Counted from the first letter of the stretch, positions 17,005 through 25,314 are shown. The stretch: DNA of 64,000 nt from Helicobacter pylori (GCF_016748675.1 NZ_CP051534.1:1240001-1304000); one strand, 5' to 3'. Numbers and translations: made by a program. The notes: generated by a model not told the origin, from the letters alone.

Positions 17005-18222
17005 GTGTTAATCGTTCAAAAATACGGCGGCACGAGCATGGGCAGCATAGAAAGGATCCACAATGTCGCCCAAAGGGTTTTAGAAAGCGTTAAATTAGGG
17101 CATCAAGTCGTGGTGGTGGTTTCAGCAATGAGCGGCGAAACGGATCGGCTTTTAGAATTTGGCAAGAATTTTAGCCATAACCCTAACAAGCGGGAAATGG
17201 ACAGGATTGTGAGCGCGGGGGAATGGATTTCAAGCGCGGCTTTGAGCATGGCGTTAGAGAGATATGGGCATAGAGCCATTTCCTTGAGCGGGAAAGAAGC
17301 GGGCATTTTAACCAGCTCGCACTTTCAAAGCGCCGTGATCCAATCCATTGACACTAAACGCATCACAGAGCTTTTAGAAAAAAACTACATTGTGGTGATC
17401 GCTGGGTTTCAAGGCGCTGATATTCAAGGCGAAACAACGACTTTAGGGCGTGGGGGGAGCGATTTGAGCGCGGTCGCTTTGGCCGGGGCTTTAAAAGCGC
17501 ATTTGTGCGAAATCTATACGGATGTGGATGGCGTTTATACCACCGATCCGCGCATTGAAGAAAAGGCTCAAAAAATCGCGCAAATCAGCTATGATGAAAT
17601 GCTTGAACTGGCTTCTATGGGAGCTAAAGTGTTGTTAAACCGCTCGGTAGAATTAGCCAAAAAACTCAGCGTGAAGTTAGTGACTCGCAATTCGTTTAAC
17701 CATAGCGAAGGCACGCTCATTGTGGCTGAAAAAGACTTTAAAGGAGAACGCATGGAAACCCCTATAGTGAGTGGGATCGCATTGGATAAAAATCAGGCTC
17801 GTGTGAGCATGGAGGGCGTGGAAGACAGACCAGGCATTGCCGCTGAAATCTTTGGCGCTTTAGCGGAGTATCGCATTAATGTGGATATGATCGTCCAAAC
17901 GATCGGCAGAGACGGCAAAACCGATTTGGATTTTACGATCGTTAAAACCCAAATAGAAGAAACCAAGCAAGCCTTAAAGCCTTTTTTAGCGCAAATGGAT
18001 TCCATTGATTATGATGAAAATATCGCTAAAGTCTCCATAGTGGGCGTGGGCATGAAGTCGCATTCTGGGGTAGCGAGCATCGCTTTTAAAGCCCTAGCCA
18101 AAGACAATATCAATATCATGATGATTTCTACAAGCGAGATTAAAATTTCGGTTTTGATTGACATTAAATACGCTGAATTAGCGGTTAGAACCTTGCATGC
18201 GGTGTATCAATTAGATCGATGA
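17005..18222 (+). CDS. lysC: Aspartokinase
   Basis: The 405-residue protein starts LIVQKYGGTSMG (amino-acid kinase signature), contains VVVVSAMSGETDRLL and TLGRGGSDLSAVALA with aspartate-binding residues, and carries two C-terminal ACT domains (about 265-400) for allosteric control by lysine or threonine. It phosphorylates aspartate at the head of lysine/diaminopimelate, threonine and methionine synthesis. GTG start at 17005 one base after the rppH stop. The stop overlaps the hobA start by 4 bp. Confidence 0.97.
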   Translation: MLIVQKYGGTSMGSIERIHNVAQRVLESVKLGHQVVVVVSAMSGETDRLLEFGKNFSHNPNKREMDRIVSAGEWISSAALSMALERYGHRAISLSGKEAGILTSSHFQSAVIQSIDTKRITELLEKNYIVVIAGFQGADIQGETTTLGRGGSDLSAVALAGALKAHLCEIYTDVDGVYTTDPRIEEKAQKIAQISYDEMLELASMGAKVLLNRSVELAKKLSVKLVTRNSFNHSEGTLIVAEKDFKGERMETPIVSGIALDKNQARVSMEGVEDRPGIAAEIFGALAEYRINVDMIVQTIGRDGKTDLDFTIVKTQIEETKQALKPFLAQMDSIDYDENIAKVSIVGVGMKSHSGVASIAFKALAKDNINIMMISTSEIKISVLIDIKYAELAVRTLHAVYQLDR

Positions 18223-18761
18223 AAAATTTCTACGACTGGATCAAGGAATTTGTGCGCGATCAAGGGGAGTTTATCGCGCAACAAAGCGGGTGGCTGGAAT
18301 TAGAGCGATCAAGTTATGCCAAACTCATCGCGCAAACCATCTCGCATGTGCTTAATGGCGGATCGCTGTTAGTGAGTGCTGATTCTTCTAGGCACTGGTT
18401 TTTAAACTACATTCTTTCTAATCTCAACCCTAAAGACTTAAAAAAACGCCCCTTATTGTCCGTCATTGATTTTAACGCTTCTTCTTTCTACCCCAAAAAC
18501 GATGCGAATCTCTCTCTAGCCACCATAGAGATGACTTATCAAAACCCCATGTTTTGGCATGTTGGGAAAATTGAAAATGAAGGCTTAAAAACCTTACTAC
18601 TGAGTAAAATCCCTAGTTTTTTATGGCTTTTTGAAGAGCTTAAAGAAGATTGCTTGCTTTTAAAAGAGCATGATAGTTTGCTGGATTATAAATTATTGCA
18701 ACTCTTCAAACTCTTTGAAAACGCGCTTTTTAGCGCGCTATACAATAAGGTTACTCTGTGA
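18219..18761 (+). CDS. hobA: HobA, DnaA-binding initiator-associated protein
   Basis: The 180-residue protein is recognised as HobA, an epsilonproteobacterial partner of DnaA (residues such as FVRDQGEFIAQQSGWLELE and LLSVIDFNASSFYPKND). From published work on the H. pylori protein, it forms a tetramer with a sugar-isomerase-like fold, similar to E. coli DiaA, and helps DnaA assemble at oriC. ATG overlaps the lysC stop (ATGA) and its TGA overlaps the holB GTG, so translation is coupled on both sides. No catalytic motif is expected or seen. Confidence 0.92.
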   Translation: MKNFYDWIKEFVRDQGEFIAQQSGWLELERSSYAKLIAQTISHVLNGGSLLVSADSSRHWFLNYILSNLNPKDLKKRPLLSVIDFNASSFYPKNDANLSLATIEMTYQNPMFWHVGKIENEGLKTLLLSKIPSFLWLFEELKEDCLLLKEHDSLLDYKLLQLFKLFENALFSALYNKVTL

Positions 18762-19414
18762 AAAACTCCAACCGCCTTATTTATACGGACAATCTTGAAG
18801 AGAGTTTAGAAGAAACTGCAAGCCTTTTTGAACACCACATTAAATTCTACACGGAGATTATTGAAAAAGACAAAAAGGTGATCAAAACTTTTAACAAGGA
18901 TTTTAAAATTGAACATGCTAAAGAAGTGATTTCAAAGGCCCATCTCAAACACAGCGAACTGAATGCTTTTTTAATCGCTGCACCCAGCTATGGCATAGAA
19001 GCCCAAAACGCGCTTTTAAAAATCTTAGAAGAACCCCCAAATAACGTTTGTTTTATCATGTTCGCTAAAAGCCCAAACCATGTGTTAGCCACCATTAAAT
19101 CCCGCCTAATCAAAGAAGACAAACGCCAAAAAATCCCCCTAAAACCTTTAGATTTGGATTTATCCAGGTTGGATTTGAAAGACATTTATGCGTTTTTAAA
19201 AAATTTAGACAAAGAAAATTTTGATTCCAGAGAAAATCAGAGGGAAAAAATTGAAAGCCTGTTAGAGAGCGTTAATAGGCATAAGATTCCATTAAACGAG
19301 CAAGAATTGCAAGCCTTTGATTTAGCGATTAAGGCTAATAGCTCTTATTACAAGCTCAGCTATAATCTTTTACCTTTACTTTTAAGCCTTTTATCTAAAA
19401 AGAAAACGCCATGA
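18758..19414 (+). CDS. holB: DNA polymerase III delta-prime subunit, short form
   Basis: The 218-residue protein contains the clamp-loader core segment AAPSYGIEAQNALLKILEEPP (shown here in part) with the SRC-like region NHVLATIKSRL. It is shorter than E. coli HolB (334), lacking a recognisable P-loop, which fits delta-prime as the non-hydrolysing clamp-loader subunit. GTG start overlapping the hobA stop (GTGA). The stop overlaps folP by 4 bp. The delta subunit gene holA is elsewhere in the window at 35343-36365. Confidence 0.88.
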   Translation: MKNSNRLIYTDNLEESLEETASLFEHHIKFYTEIIEKDKKVIKTFNKDFKIEHAKEVISKAHLKHSELNAFLIAAPSYGIEAQNALLKILEEPPNNVCFIMFAKSPNHVLATIKSRLIKEDKRQKIPLKPLDLDLSRLDLKDIYAFLKNLDKENFDSRENQREKIESLLESVNRHKIPLNEQELQAFDLAIKANSSYYKLSYNLLPLLLSLLSKKKTP

Positions 19415-20553
19415 TTTTAAAACGCCTTAACCCTGATGCACTCAAAAACGCTCTGCAAAAAATAGGCCCAGAAAAGATCGCACAAGATCGCATGCGCCAA
19501 AAAGGCGTTAGCTTTGTTTTTGAGATCCAACACCTGCCCCTAAGCGCTGCGCTCATTTTAAAACAAGAGGCCATAAGCGTTGGGGGCGATTTCGCCACGC
19601 CAAGAGATTGTATTTTAGCTAAAGAGCCTTTTTATGATGGGGTGTTGATTGTGAGCGCTAGCCAGTTAGAACGCCTTATTGTCAAGTGCCACTCCCAACC
19701 CTTTGGGCTTAAAAATTTAGCGCAAGAATTAAAAAGCCATCTTAAATCCCAGAAACCTAACAACCCACAGATCATGGCAATTTTGAATCTCACGCCGGAT
19801 AGTTTTTATGAAAAGAGCCGGTTTGATAGTAAAAAAGCGCTTGAAGAAATCTATCAATTATTAGAAAAGGGTATCACGCTCATTGATATAGGCGCAGCCA
19901 GTTCAAGGCCACAGAGTGAAATCATTGATCCAAAAATAGAGCAAGATCGCTTAAAAGAAGTTTTATTAGAGATCAAATCCCAAAAACTCTACCAATGCGC
20001 TAAATTCAGCATAGACACCTACCATGCCAAAACCGCCCAAATGGCTTTGGAGCATTATTTTTCCATCCTTAATGATGTGAGCGGTTTTAGCAGTATTGAA
20101 ATGCTAGAAGTCGCCAGAGATTACAAGCCCACTTGCATTTTAATGCACGCTCAAAAAACCCCCAAAGACATGCAAGAAAATGTTTTTTACCACAATCTGT
20201 TTGATGAAATGGATCGCTTCTTTAAGGAAAAACTAGAGGTTTTAGAAAAACACGCGCTTCAAGATATTATTTTAGATATAGGGTTTGGATTCGCTAAATT
20301 AAAAGAGCATAATTTAGCCTTAATCAAGCATTTAAGCCACTTTCTCAAATTCAAAAAACCCTTATTGGTGGGAGCGAGTCGTAAAAACACGATCGGGCTT
20401 ATCACCGGGCGTGAAGTTCAAAACCGGCTCGCCGGCACTTTGAGTTTGCATTTAATGGCGCTGCAAAATGGAGCGAGTATTTTAAGAGCGCATGACATTG
20501 ATGAGCATATAGACCTCATCAAGGTGTTTAAGAGCTTAGAAGAAACAAATTGA
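19411..20553 (+). CDS. folP: Dihydropteroate synthase with N-terminal extension
   Basis: 380 residues, about 100 more than usual. The catalytic TIM barrel begins near residue 120 with IMAILNLTPDSFYEKS and continues with LIDIGAASSRPQ, FSIDTYHAKTA, ILNDVSGF, LDIGFGFAK and LLVGASRKNTIG. The first 120 residues (with GGDFATPRDCILAKEPFYDG) are a separate domain I cannot name, apparently shared among related epsilonproteobacteria. The enzyme joins pABA to the pterin precursor and is the sulfonamide target. ATG overlaps the holB stop by 4 bp. It converges on the flagellar gene at 20578 across 24 bp. Confidence 0.93.
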   Translation: MILKRLNPDALKNALQKIGPEKIAQDRMRQKGVSFVFEIQHLPLSAALILKQEAISVGGDFATPRDCILAKEPFYDGVLIVSASQLERLIVKCHSQPFGLKNLAQELKSHLKSQKPNNPQIMAILNLTPDSFYEKSRFDSKKALEEIYQLLEKGITLIDIGAASSRPQSEIIDPKIEQDRLKEVLLEIKSQKLYQCAKFSIDTYHAKTAQMALEHYFSILNDVSGFSSIEMLEVARDYKPTCILMHAQKTPKDMQENVFYHNLFDEMDRFFKEKLEVLEKHALQDIILDIGFGFAKLKEHNLALIKHLSHFLKFKKPLLVGASRKNTIGLITGREVQNRLAGTLSLHLMALQNGASILRAHDIDEHIDLIKVFKSLEETN

Positions 20554-20577
20554 AAAGCGTCTCACCCTAACCCCATT

Positions 20578-21039
20578 TTAAAGGGTAACATCCATAGAAG
20601 AAGGGTTGTTATAAGCGTTCTGGTAGCGTTGCAAAAAAGCGTTATGATTGGTAGCGTTAAAGGTTTGTAGGGCTTTTTTGTGCAAGCCATTTATCGGTTG
20701 TTTGGGGGCGTTTTCCACTTCTTTAGAGAATTTCCCGTTATAAAAATCCGTCAAACTATAGAGCGACTGAGCGGCCAAGCGTTTTTGGCTCTCATCCATT
20801 CCGGCCGTAGCCCTTAAAAAAGCCTCATACTCTCTATCGCTCATCAATTCTAAAACCAAAAAGCCGTAAGTCTCTCGCTTGTCAGGGTTAAAGGGGAGGT
20901 TTTCTGTTGGAGCGTCCTTTTTTTCTCGCTCTATTTTTTCTGCGCTTTCAATAGGAGCTAGGTCTTCTTTAGGAGCGCTTTTAGCGTTTAAAAGCCCATA
21001 AAGGTTAGAATCAAACTGATTGATAGAAGAAACAGCCAT
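20578..21039 (-). CDS. FlgJ-like flagellar rod-binding protein
   Basis: The 153-residue soluble protein has an N-terminal charged linker and a C-terminal helical part (residues about 60-125) reminiscent of the rod-binding domain of FlgJ, without a muramidase domain. In H. pylori HP1233 belongs, as I recall, to the RpoN-dependent flagellar class, and here a good sigma54 -24/-12 element lies 35-55 bp upstream. Role: probably rod assembly in the periplasm; no classical signal peptide, consistent with export by the flagellar system. Orthology to FlgJ is an inference from weak similarity. Confidence 0.65.
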   Translation of the reverse strand: MAVSSINQFDSNLYGLLNAKSAPKEDLAPIESAEKIEREKKDAPTENLPFNPDKRETYGFLVLELMSDREYEAFLRATAGMDESQKRLAAQSLYSLTDFYNGKFSKEVENAPKQPINGLHKKALQTFNATNHNAFLQRYQNAYNNPSSMDVTL

Positions 21040-21073
21040 GCGAATTTCCTGAAATTGAATTTTACACTAATAT

Positions 21074-21093
21074 TAAGCAAAATTCATTCCCTA
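21074..21093 (-). promoter_or_regulatory. Sigma54 (RpoN) promoter of the FlgJ-like gene
   Basis: The minus strand shows GG at 21090-21089 and GC at 21078-21077, exactly the 12-bp phase of a -24/-12 promoter, with TTTTGCT around -12 and AGGGAAT around -24. Transcription would start near 21065, giving a 25-nt leader before the ATG at 21039. Confidence 0.75.
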
Positions 21094-21108
21094 ATGAGAT
21101 GAGATCTT

Positions 21109-21198
21109 ATGGCATGGATTTTTAACAAAACAAGGGATTTAAAAAGCTTAAAAGAGTTTTCTGAGTGGTGGCATTCAAACCCTTTAAAAAGGGTCTAG
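21109..21198 (+). CDS. Possible 29-residue ORF
   Basis: ATG to TAG encodes a Trp-rich basic peptide (MAWIFNKTRDLKSLKEF...EWW). The ribosome site is weak (GATGAGATCTT). It lies between two oppositely oriented genes and may be a fragment rather than a gene. No family recognised. Low confidence. Confidence 0.2.
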   Translation: MAWIFNKTRDLKSLKEFSEWWHSNPLKRV

Positions 21199-21259
21199 GA
21201 GTTTATTTTCAAAAAGGATTCGTGTTTTTATGTTTTCATATTTCTATAAGGAGTTTGAA

Positions 21260-21361
21260 ATGGATAAGCAAAAGGTAAAACTCCTAGAGCATTGTTATAC
21301 CATGATTTTATCAATCAATGCAACTTTTATGCGTTTAGGGCTTAAAAACTTTAAGTCTTAA
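21260..21361 (+). CDS. Candidate 33-residue small protein
   Basis: ATG GAT AAG at 21260 is preceded by TATAAGGAGTTTGAA, an ideal ribosome site with 7-nt spacing, and the ORF is closed five bases before a 9-bp terminator hairpin. The peptide is basic and partly hydrophobic, with Cys at position 12 and a possible amphipathic helix in the middle (YTMILSINATFMRLGL). I do not recognise it. The combination of ribosome site, ORF and terminator in an otherwise empty gap supports a real transcription unit. Confidence 0.45.
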   Translation: MDKQKVKLLEHCYTMILSINATFMRLGLKNFKS

Positions 21362-21366
21362 TTAGA

Positions 21367-21393
21367 GATTTTAGGTTAAACTACCCTAAAATC
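21367..21393 (+). terminator. Terminator after the 33-residue ORF
   Basis: Perfect 9-bp stem GATTTTAGG / CCTAAAATC with a 9-nt loop, followed by TTTATG. It ends 17 bp before the next gene's ATG, so it terminates whatever is transcribed through 21260-21361 or attenuates the EamA gene. Confidence 0.65.
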
Positions 21394-21409
21394 TTTATGA
21401 GCAAAAAGC

Positions 21410-22306
21410 ATGCGTAATACCATTTTATTTGGCGTTTCAATGATACTCTTGGCGAATTTATGCTTTGGGATCATGAGCGCGTTTGTTAAAATCACAGCGG
21501 ATTATTTTTCCCCTATGGAAAATGTGTTTTACCGCTCCATTACCATGACGCTTTTGCTCTTGCTTGTTTATCCTTTCAAACCCTACCGCTTAAAGAGTTA
21601 CAAACAAGGCGGTTTTAAAAAGCTCGCTTTTAGGGTCGTTGTGGGGGGCTTAGCCATGCTAGCGTTTTTTTATAATATTGAAAAAATTTCGCTCGCTACA
21701 GCGACGGCTTTCTCGCAATGCGCGCCGATTTATACGGTGCTTCTTTCCCCTTTTCTTTTGAAAGAAAAGCTCAAAAGAAGCGCGTTAATTTCCGCATGCA
21801 TCGGGCTAGTGGGGGTGGTGTTGATTTCAGATCCTAGCGTGGAAAATGTGGGGCCGGTTGAAATTTTTATGGGCATATTGAGCGGGATTTTTGTGTCTTT
21901 AGCGTATATCACTTTAAGGGATTTGAGAGAATATTATGACAAGCAAGCCGTGATTTTAGCGTTCGCCTTTGGCATGAGTCTTCTTGGATTAATAGGCATG
22001 TTCATTGATATTCCTTTTTTATCCACAGGCGTTCATGTTCCTAGAAAAGAAGACATTTTGTGGATCTCTTTAATAGGGATTAGTGGGACTTTAGGGCAGT
22101 ATTTCTTAACTTATGCTTACATGAACGCTCCTGCTGGGATCATTGCCCCCATTGAATACACCCGCATTGTTTGGGGGCTGTTGTTTGGGCTGTATTTAGG
22201 CGATACATTTTTGGATCTTAAAAGCTCTTTAGGGGTGGCTTTGATTTTATGTTCAGGCTTACTCATTGCTTTGCCCGCTCTTTTAAAAGAATTAAAAAAA
22301 ATTTAA
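21410..22306 (+). CDS. EamA/DMT-family transporter
   Basis: 298 residues with ten predicted membrane helices in two homologous halves, as in drug/metabolite transporters. Typical features are FGIMSAFVKITADYFSPMENVFYRS at the N-half (in part), ATATAFSQCAPIYTVLLSPFLLKEKL closing helices 3-4, and PIEYTRIVWGLLFGLYLGD in the second half. Substrate unknown. ATG at 21410 has only AAAAAGC nearby, a weak ribosome site, and the preceding terminator ends just upstream. It is followed 3 nt later by another membrane protein gene. Confidence 0.85.
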   Translation: MRNTILFGVSMILLANLCFGIMSAFVKITADYFSPMENVFYRSITMTLLLLLVYPFKPYRLKSYKQGGFKKLAFRVVVGGLAMLAFFYNIEKISLATATAFSQCAPIYTVLLSPFLLKEKLKRSALISACIGLVGVVLISDPSVENVGPVEIFMGILSGIFVSLAYITLRDLREYYDKQAVILAFAFGMSLLGLIGMFIDIPFLSTGVHVPRKEDILWISLIGISGTLGQYFLTYAYMNAPAGIIAPIEYTRIVWGLLFGLYLGDTFLDLKSSLGVALILCSGLLIALPALLKELKKI

Positions 22307-22309
22307 GCC

Positions 22310-23557
22310 ATGCAACTAAGCCCCTTACAAAGCGCTCTGTTATATTTCCGCTACTTTATTTATCCAGAGAAAAAAACAAGAAGCTTTGATTTAAGCGATT
22401 TAGTCTTTACCATCATGGTTTTTTTAGTCCTGGCTTTGGGGCTGTTGATGAGTGAAGAAATTTCTATCAGCTACAATGAAGCGAAGGATTTTTTTTATAG
22501 CAGCGCATGGTTTGTTCAAATCGCTCAAAAAAGCACTGAAATTTTAGGCCAAAACGATTTGGCTTTGAGATTGCCTTTTTTGATTGCTCATCTCATCAAC
22601 ATGTTTTTATTCTACCTCATAGGGCGAAAGATTTTAAAAAAGCCTAAAGACGCTCTTTATGTGGTATTGACTTACGCTTTATTGCCTGGGGTGAATCTCT
22701 TTGCGATTTTACTGGCTAAAAGCGTGCTGGTGTTAAGCCTTGGGCTTTTGATTAGCTATTTGTATATCAAAACCCAAAAAATCCCTTATTTAACCCTTAG
22801 CGCTTGCGCGTTTTTAGACGGCGCGTTCATCCCGCTTTTACTAGGGGTTTTTGCCTACACTTTAAGAAAACGCTATTTTAAGAGCGCGATCTTTATTTTG
22901 GTGGTTTTAATTGTGAATACCGCTCTTTTTAGCGGGAGTTTCAATAAGGGCTTGCCTAGTGGGTATTTTATAGACACATGCTTAGAGCTCATGCTTTTAT
23001 ATTCGCCCCTATTGTTCCTCTACTACCCTTATACGATCTATAAAGCCCTTTTGGATAAAAAGCCATCGCTACTAGCCTTTATGAGCGCGAGCGGTTGGCT
23101 TTTCCCTTTACTTTTAAGCATGCGCCAAGAGATAGATTTAAAAACTTTCGCCCCCTTAGCTTTAATCGGTTTGCCTTTGTTTGTTAAAAGCGTTTTAAAT
23201 AGCCTTAGGGTGCGTTTGAAGGAATTTAGGGGGCAGTATTATTTGCGCGTTTTTAGTTTGTATCTTTTAATGCTCACTGAAACGCTTTTTTTATGGGGGA
23301 GTAAAATTTCTGGCGCTAATGAAAAATTATTAAACCGGCATTTCTTAGCCAAAGAAGTCGCTACGGCCTTGCAATTAAGGGGCATTCATCAAATCCGCAC
23401 TAACGATAAACAACTCGCTTTAAGGCTTCAATTCTATGGCATTAAAGAAGGGGGGAGGTTAAGACTGATCAACACTAAAATTTCTAAAAAACGCCCTGAT
23501 ATTGAAATCATCTACGCTGATAAAATTCTACAATCCTATAGTTTGGTGCACCATTAA
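22310..23557 (+). CDS. Polytopic membrane protein, glycosyltransferase-C-like
   Basis: 415 residues with about nine to ten membrane helices. After helix 1 there is an acidic loop (YNEAKDFFYSSAWFVQIAQKS) followed by NDLALRLPFLIAHLINMFLFYLIGRK, the arrangement seen in ArnT/PMT-type GT-C enzymes, where the first loop carries the catalytic acid. A soluble C-terminal part of about 80 residues follows the last helix. Function unknown; a role in glycan transfer at the inner membrane is only an inference. Probably co-transcribed with the EamA gene (3-nt gap). Confidence 0.65.
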   Translation: MQLSPLQSALLYFRYFIYPEKKTRSFDLSDLVFTIMVFLVLALGLLMSEEISISYNEAKDFFYSSAWFVQIAQKSTEILGQNDLALRLPFLIAHLINMFLFYLIGRKILKKPKDALYVVLTYALLPGVNLFAILLAKSVLVLSLGLLISYLYIKTQKIPYLTLSACAFLDGAFIPLLLGVFAYTLRKRYFKSAIFILVVLIVNTALFSGSFNKGLPSGYFIDTCLELMLLYSPLLFLYYPYTIYKALLDKKPSLLAFMSASGWLFPLLLSMRQEIDLKTFAPLALIGLPLFVKSVLNSLRVRLKEFRGQYYLRVFSLYLLMLTETLFLWGSKISGANEKLLNRHFLAKEVATALQLRGIHQIRTNDKQLALRLQFYGIKEGGRLRLINTKISKKRPDIEIIYADKILQSYSLVHH

Positions 23558-23561
23558 ACCC

Positions 23562-23599
23562 ATTCTTTAAAAAGCATTTTATCTAAAGAATGATAAAAT
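23562..23599. promoter_or_regulatory. Two overlapping, mutually exclusive hairpins
   Basis: ATTCTTTA (23562-23569) can pair with TAAAGAAT (23584-23591); ATTTTATC (23576-23583) can instead pair with GATAAAAT (23592-23599). Both stems are perfect 8-mers and each arm of one lies in the loop of the other. They sit between the membrane protein gene and the DUF507 gene. Confidence 0.45.
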
Positions 23600-23635
23600 A
23601 CACTCCAAAAATAAATAAAATACGCGAGAAAAATC

Positions 23636-24187
23636 ATGAGACTCAAACTAACCCATATAAGCCATATAAGCCATAAGATTGCCAACGACTTTATCCATTC
23701 AAAACTATTAGAATTAAAAGCCCCTAGAGAATTATTGTGTGAATTGATAGAAGGGATTTTGGAAAAAAGCGTTAAAAAAGAAAACGCCATAGACGAGCAA
23801 GCCAGAGAGCTTTTAGAAGAAAACACCGATGAAATAGAATTCATGCGGATGGATGAAAGGCAGCTTTTTTGGATGATTAAAAGACAGATCGCTCAAAAAG
23901 AGGGCTTCCATTTGTTTTGGGAAGAAAGATGCAACGATTTGTCGCACCAGATTTTGAATAAAATCTTAGATGAGGATTTGATCATGTTTAGCGTGTCAGA
24001 GAATTTGATAAGGAATTTGATTTACAAATCCATTGACACCTATTCTAAAGCGTATGAAAGCATTGAAAATGAAGTGCATGAAAAAATCAAGCATTACAAA
24101 CGCAAACTGCCCGTAGGAAGCGATGAATACGAGTTGGTGTTTGAAAGGCTCTATGAAGAAGAATTAAGGCGTAAAGGCTTTTTATAA
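23636..24187 (+). CDS. DUF507-family protein
   Basis: The 183-residue soluble, strongly helical, acidic protein resembles the DUF507 family: N-terminal MRLKLTHISHISHKIANDF, a middle ENTDEIEFMRMDERQLFWM segment and a C-terminal KRKLPVGSDEYELVFERLYEEELRRKG. Function is unknown. The TAA stop overlaps the carA ATG by one base (TAATG), so its translation is coupled to carA. The same DUF507-carA order occurs, as I recall, in other epsilonproteobacteria. Confidence 0.8.
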   Translation: MRLKLTHISHISHKIANDFIHSKLLELKAPRELLCELIEGILEKSVKKENAIDEQARELLEENTDEIEFMRMDERQLFWMIKRQIAQKEGFHLFWEERCNDLSHQILNKILDEDLIMFSVSENLIRNLIYKSIDTYSKAYESIENEVHEKIKHYKRKLPVGSDEYELVFERLYEEELRRKGFL

Positions 24188-25314
24188 TGATCTCTCTTTA
24201 TTTAGAAAACGGGCTTTTTTTGCAAGCGCAAAGTTTTGGGGCTAGTGGCACGCAAGCAGGCGAGCTTGTTTTTAACACTTCTATGAGCGGCTATCAAGAA
24301 GTCATCAGCGACCCTAGCTATAAGGGGCAATTTGTGGTTTTTAGCATGCCTGAAATTGGGGTTGTGGGCGCTAATTCTAAAGATGATGAATCTTTTTTTT
24401 CATGCACAGGGATTTTAGCGCGCCATTACAACGATTTTTTTTCTAATTCAAGGGCGGATTTTAGCCTGAGCGCTTATTTGAAAGAGCGTGGCGTTTTAGG
24501 GATTTGTGGCGTTGATACCAGGAGTTTGATCAAAACCTTACGCCATCATGGGTGCTTGATGATGGTCGCTTCCACGATAGAGCATGACAAAAACAAGCTT
24601 GAAGAAATTTTAAAAAACGCCCCTAAAATTTCTCACTCCCCCTTAGTGTCTAGCGTTTCTACGCCAAAAATCATCACGCACCAACGCGCCACTTTTGATT
24701 TCAAAACCCTAGATTACAAGCCTTTTGATGAAAAAACTTCGCATAAAATTATCGCCGTGCTAGACTTTGGGACTAAAGGCAATATTTTAAACGAGCTTCA
24801 AAATGTGGGGTTAAAAGCCCTTATTTACCCGCACCACACTAAAGCTAGCGAGCTGATTAAAGCCTATGAAAAAAAAGAAATTAGCGGGATTTTTCTCTCT
24901 AACGGGCCTGGCGATCCTTTGAGTTTGCAGCAAGAAATTGGCGAAATCAAACAACTCATTAACGCTAAAATCCCCATGTTTGGCATTTGCTTAGGGCATC
25001 AATTGCTCTCTATCGCGCAAGGCTACCCTACTTACAAGCTCAAATTCGGCCATCATGGGAGCAACCACCCGGTTAAAAACCTAGAAACAAACGCCGTTGA
25101 AATCACCGCGCAAAACCACAACTACTGCGTCCCTGAAGACATTGAAGAAATCGCCATTATCACGCACCGCAACCTTTTTGACAACACCATTGAGGGCGTG
25201 CGCTATAAAAACGCTCCCATTATCTCTGTCCAACACCACCCAGAAAGCAGCCCCGGTCCCAAAGAGAGCCATTATATTTTTAAAGAATTTGTGGAATTGT
25301 TAAAGGATTTTTAG
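24187..25314 (+). CDS. carA: Carbamoyl-phosphate synthase small subunit
   Basis: The 375-residue protein has the CarA N-domain (GELVFNTSMSGYQEVISDPSY) and a class I glutamine amidotransferase domain with nucleophile Cys in FGICLGHQLLSIAQG and the catalytic His/Glu pair in VQHHPESSPGP. It supplies ammonia from glutamine to CarB for pyrimidine and arginine synthesis. ATG overlaps the DUF507 stop. carB is not in the window. Length is normal for the family. Confidence 0.97.
   Translation: MISLYLENGLFLQAQSFGASGTQAGELVFNTSMSGYQEVISDPSYKGQFVVFSMPEIGVVGANSKDDESFFSCTGILARHYNDFFSNSRADFSLSAYLKERGVLGICGVDTRSLIKTLRHHGCLMMVASTIEHDKNKLEEILKNAPKISHSPLVSSVSTPKIITHQRATFDFKTLDYKPFDEKTSHKIIAVLDFGTKGNILNELQNVGLKALIYPHHTKASELIKAYEKKEISGIFLSNGPGDPLSLQQEIGEIKQLINAKIPMFGICLGHQLLSIAQGYPTYKLKFGHHGSNHPVKNLETNAVEITAQNHNYCVPEDIEEIAIITHRNLFDNTIEGVRYKNAPIISVQHHPESSPGPKESHYIFKEFVELLKDF

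Larger units (their letters stand above)
21040..21409. other. Intergenic region between the FlgJ-like gene and the EamA gene
   Basis: This 370-bp gap contains the sigma54 promoter firing leftwards, then on the plus strand two short ORFs (21109-21198 and 21260-21361), a small hairpin CCCTT-TAAA-AAGGG near 21180 and a terminator at 21367-21393. No longer reading frame is present. Confidence 0.6.
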
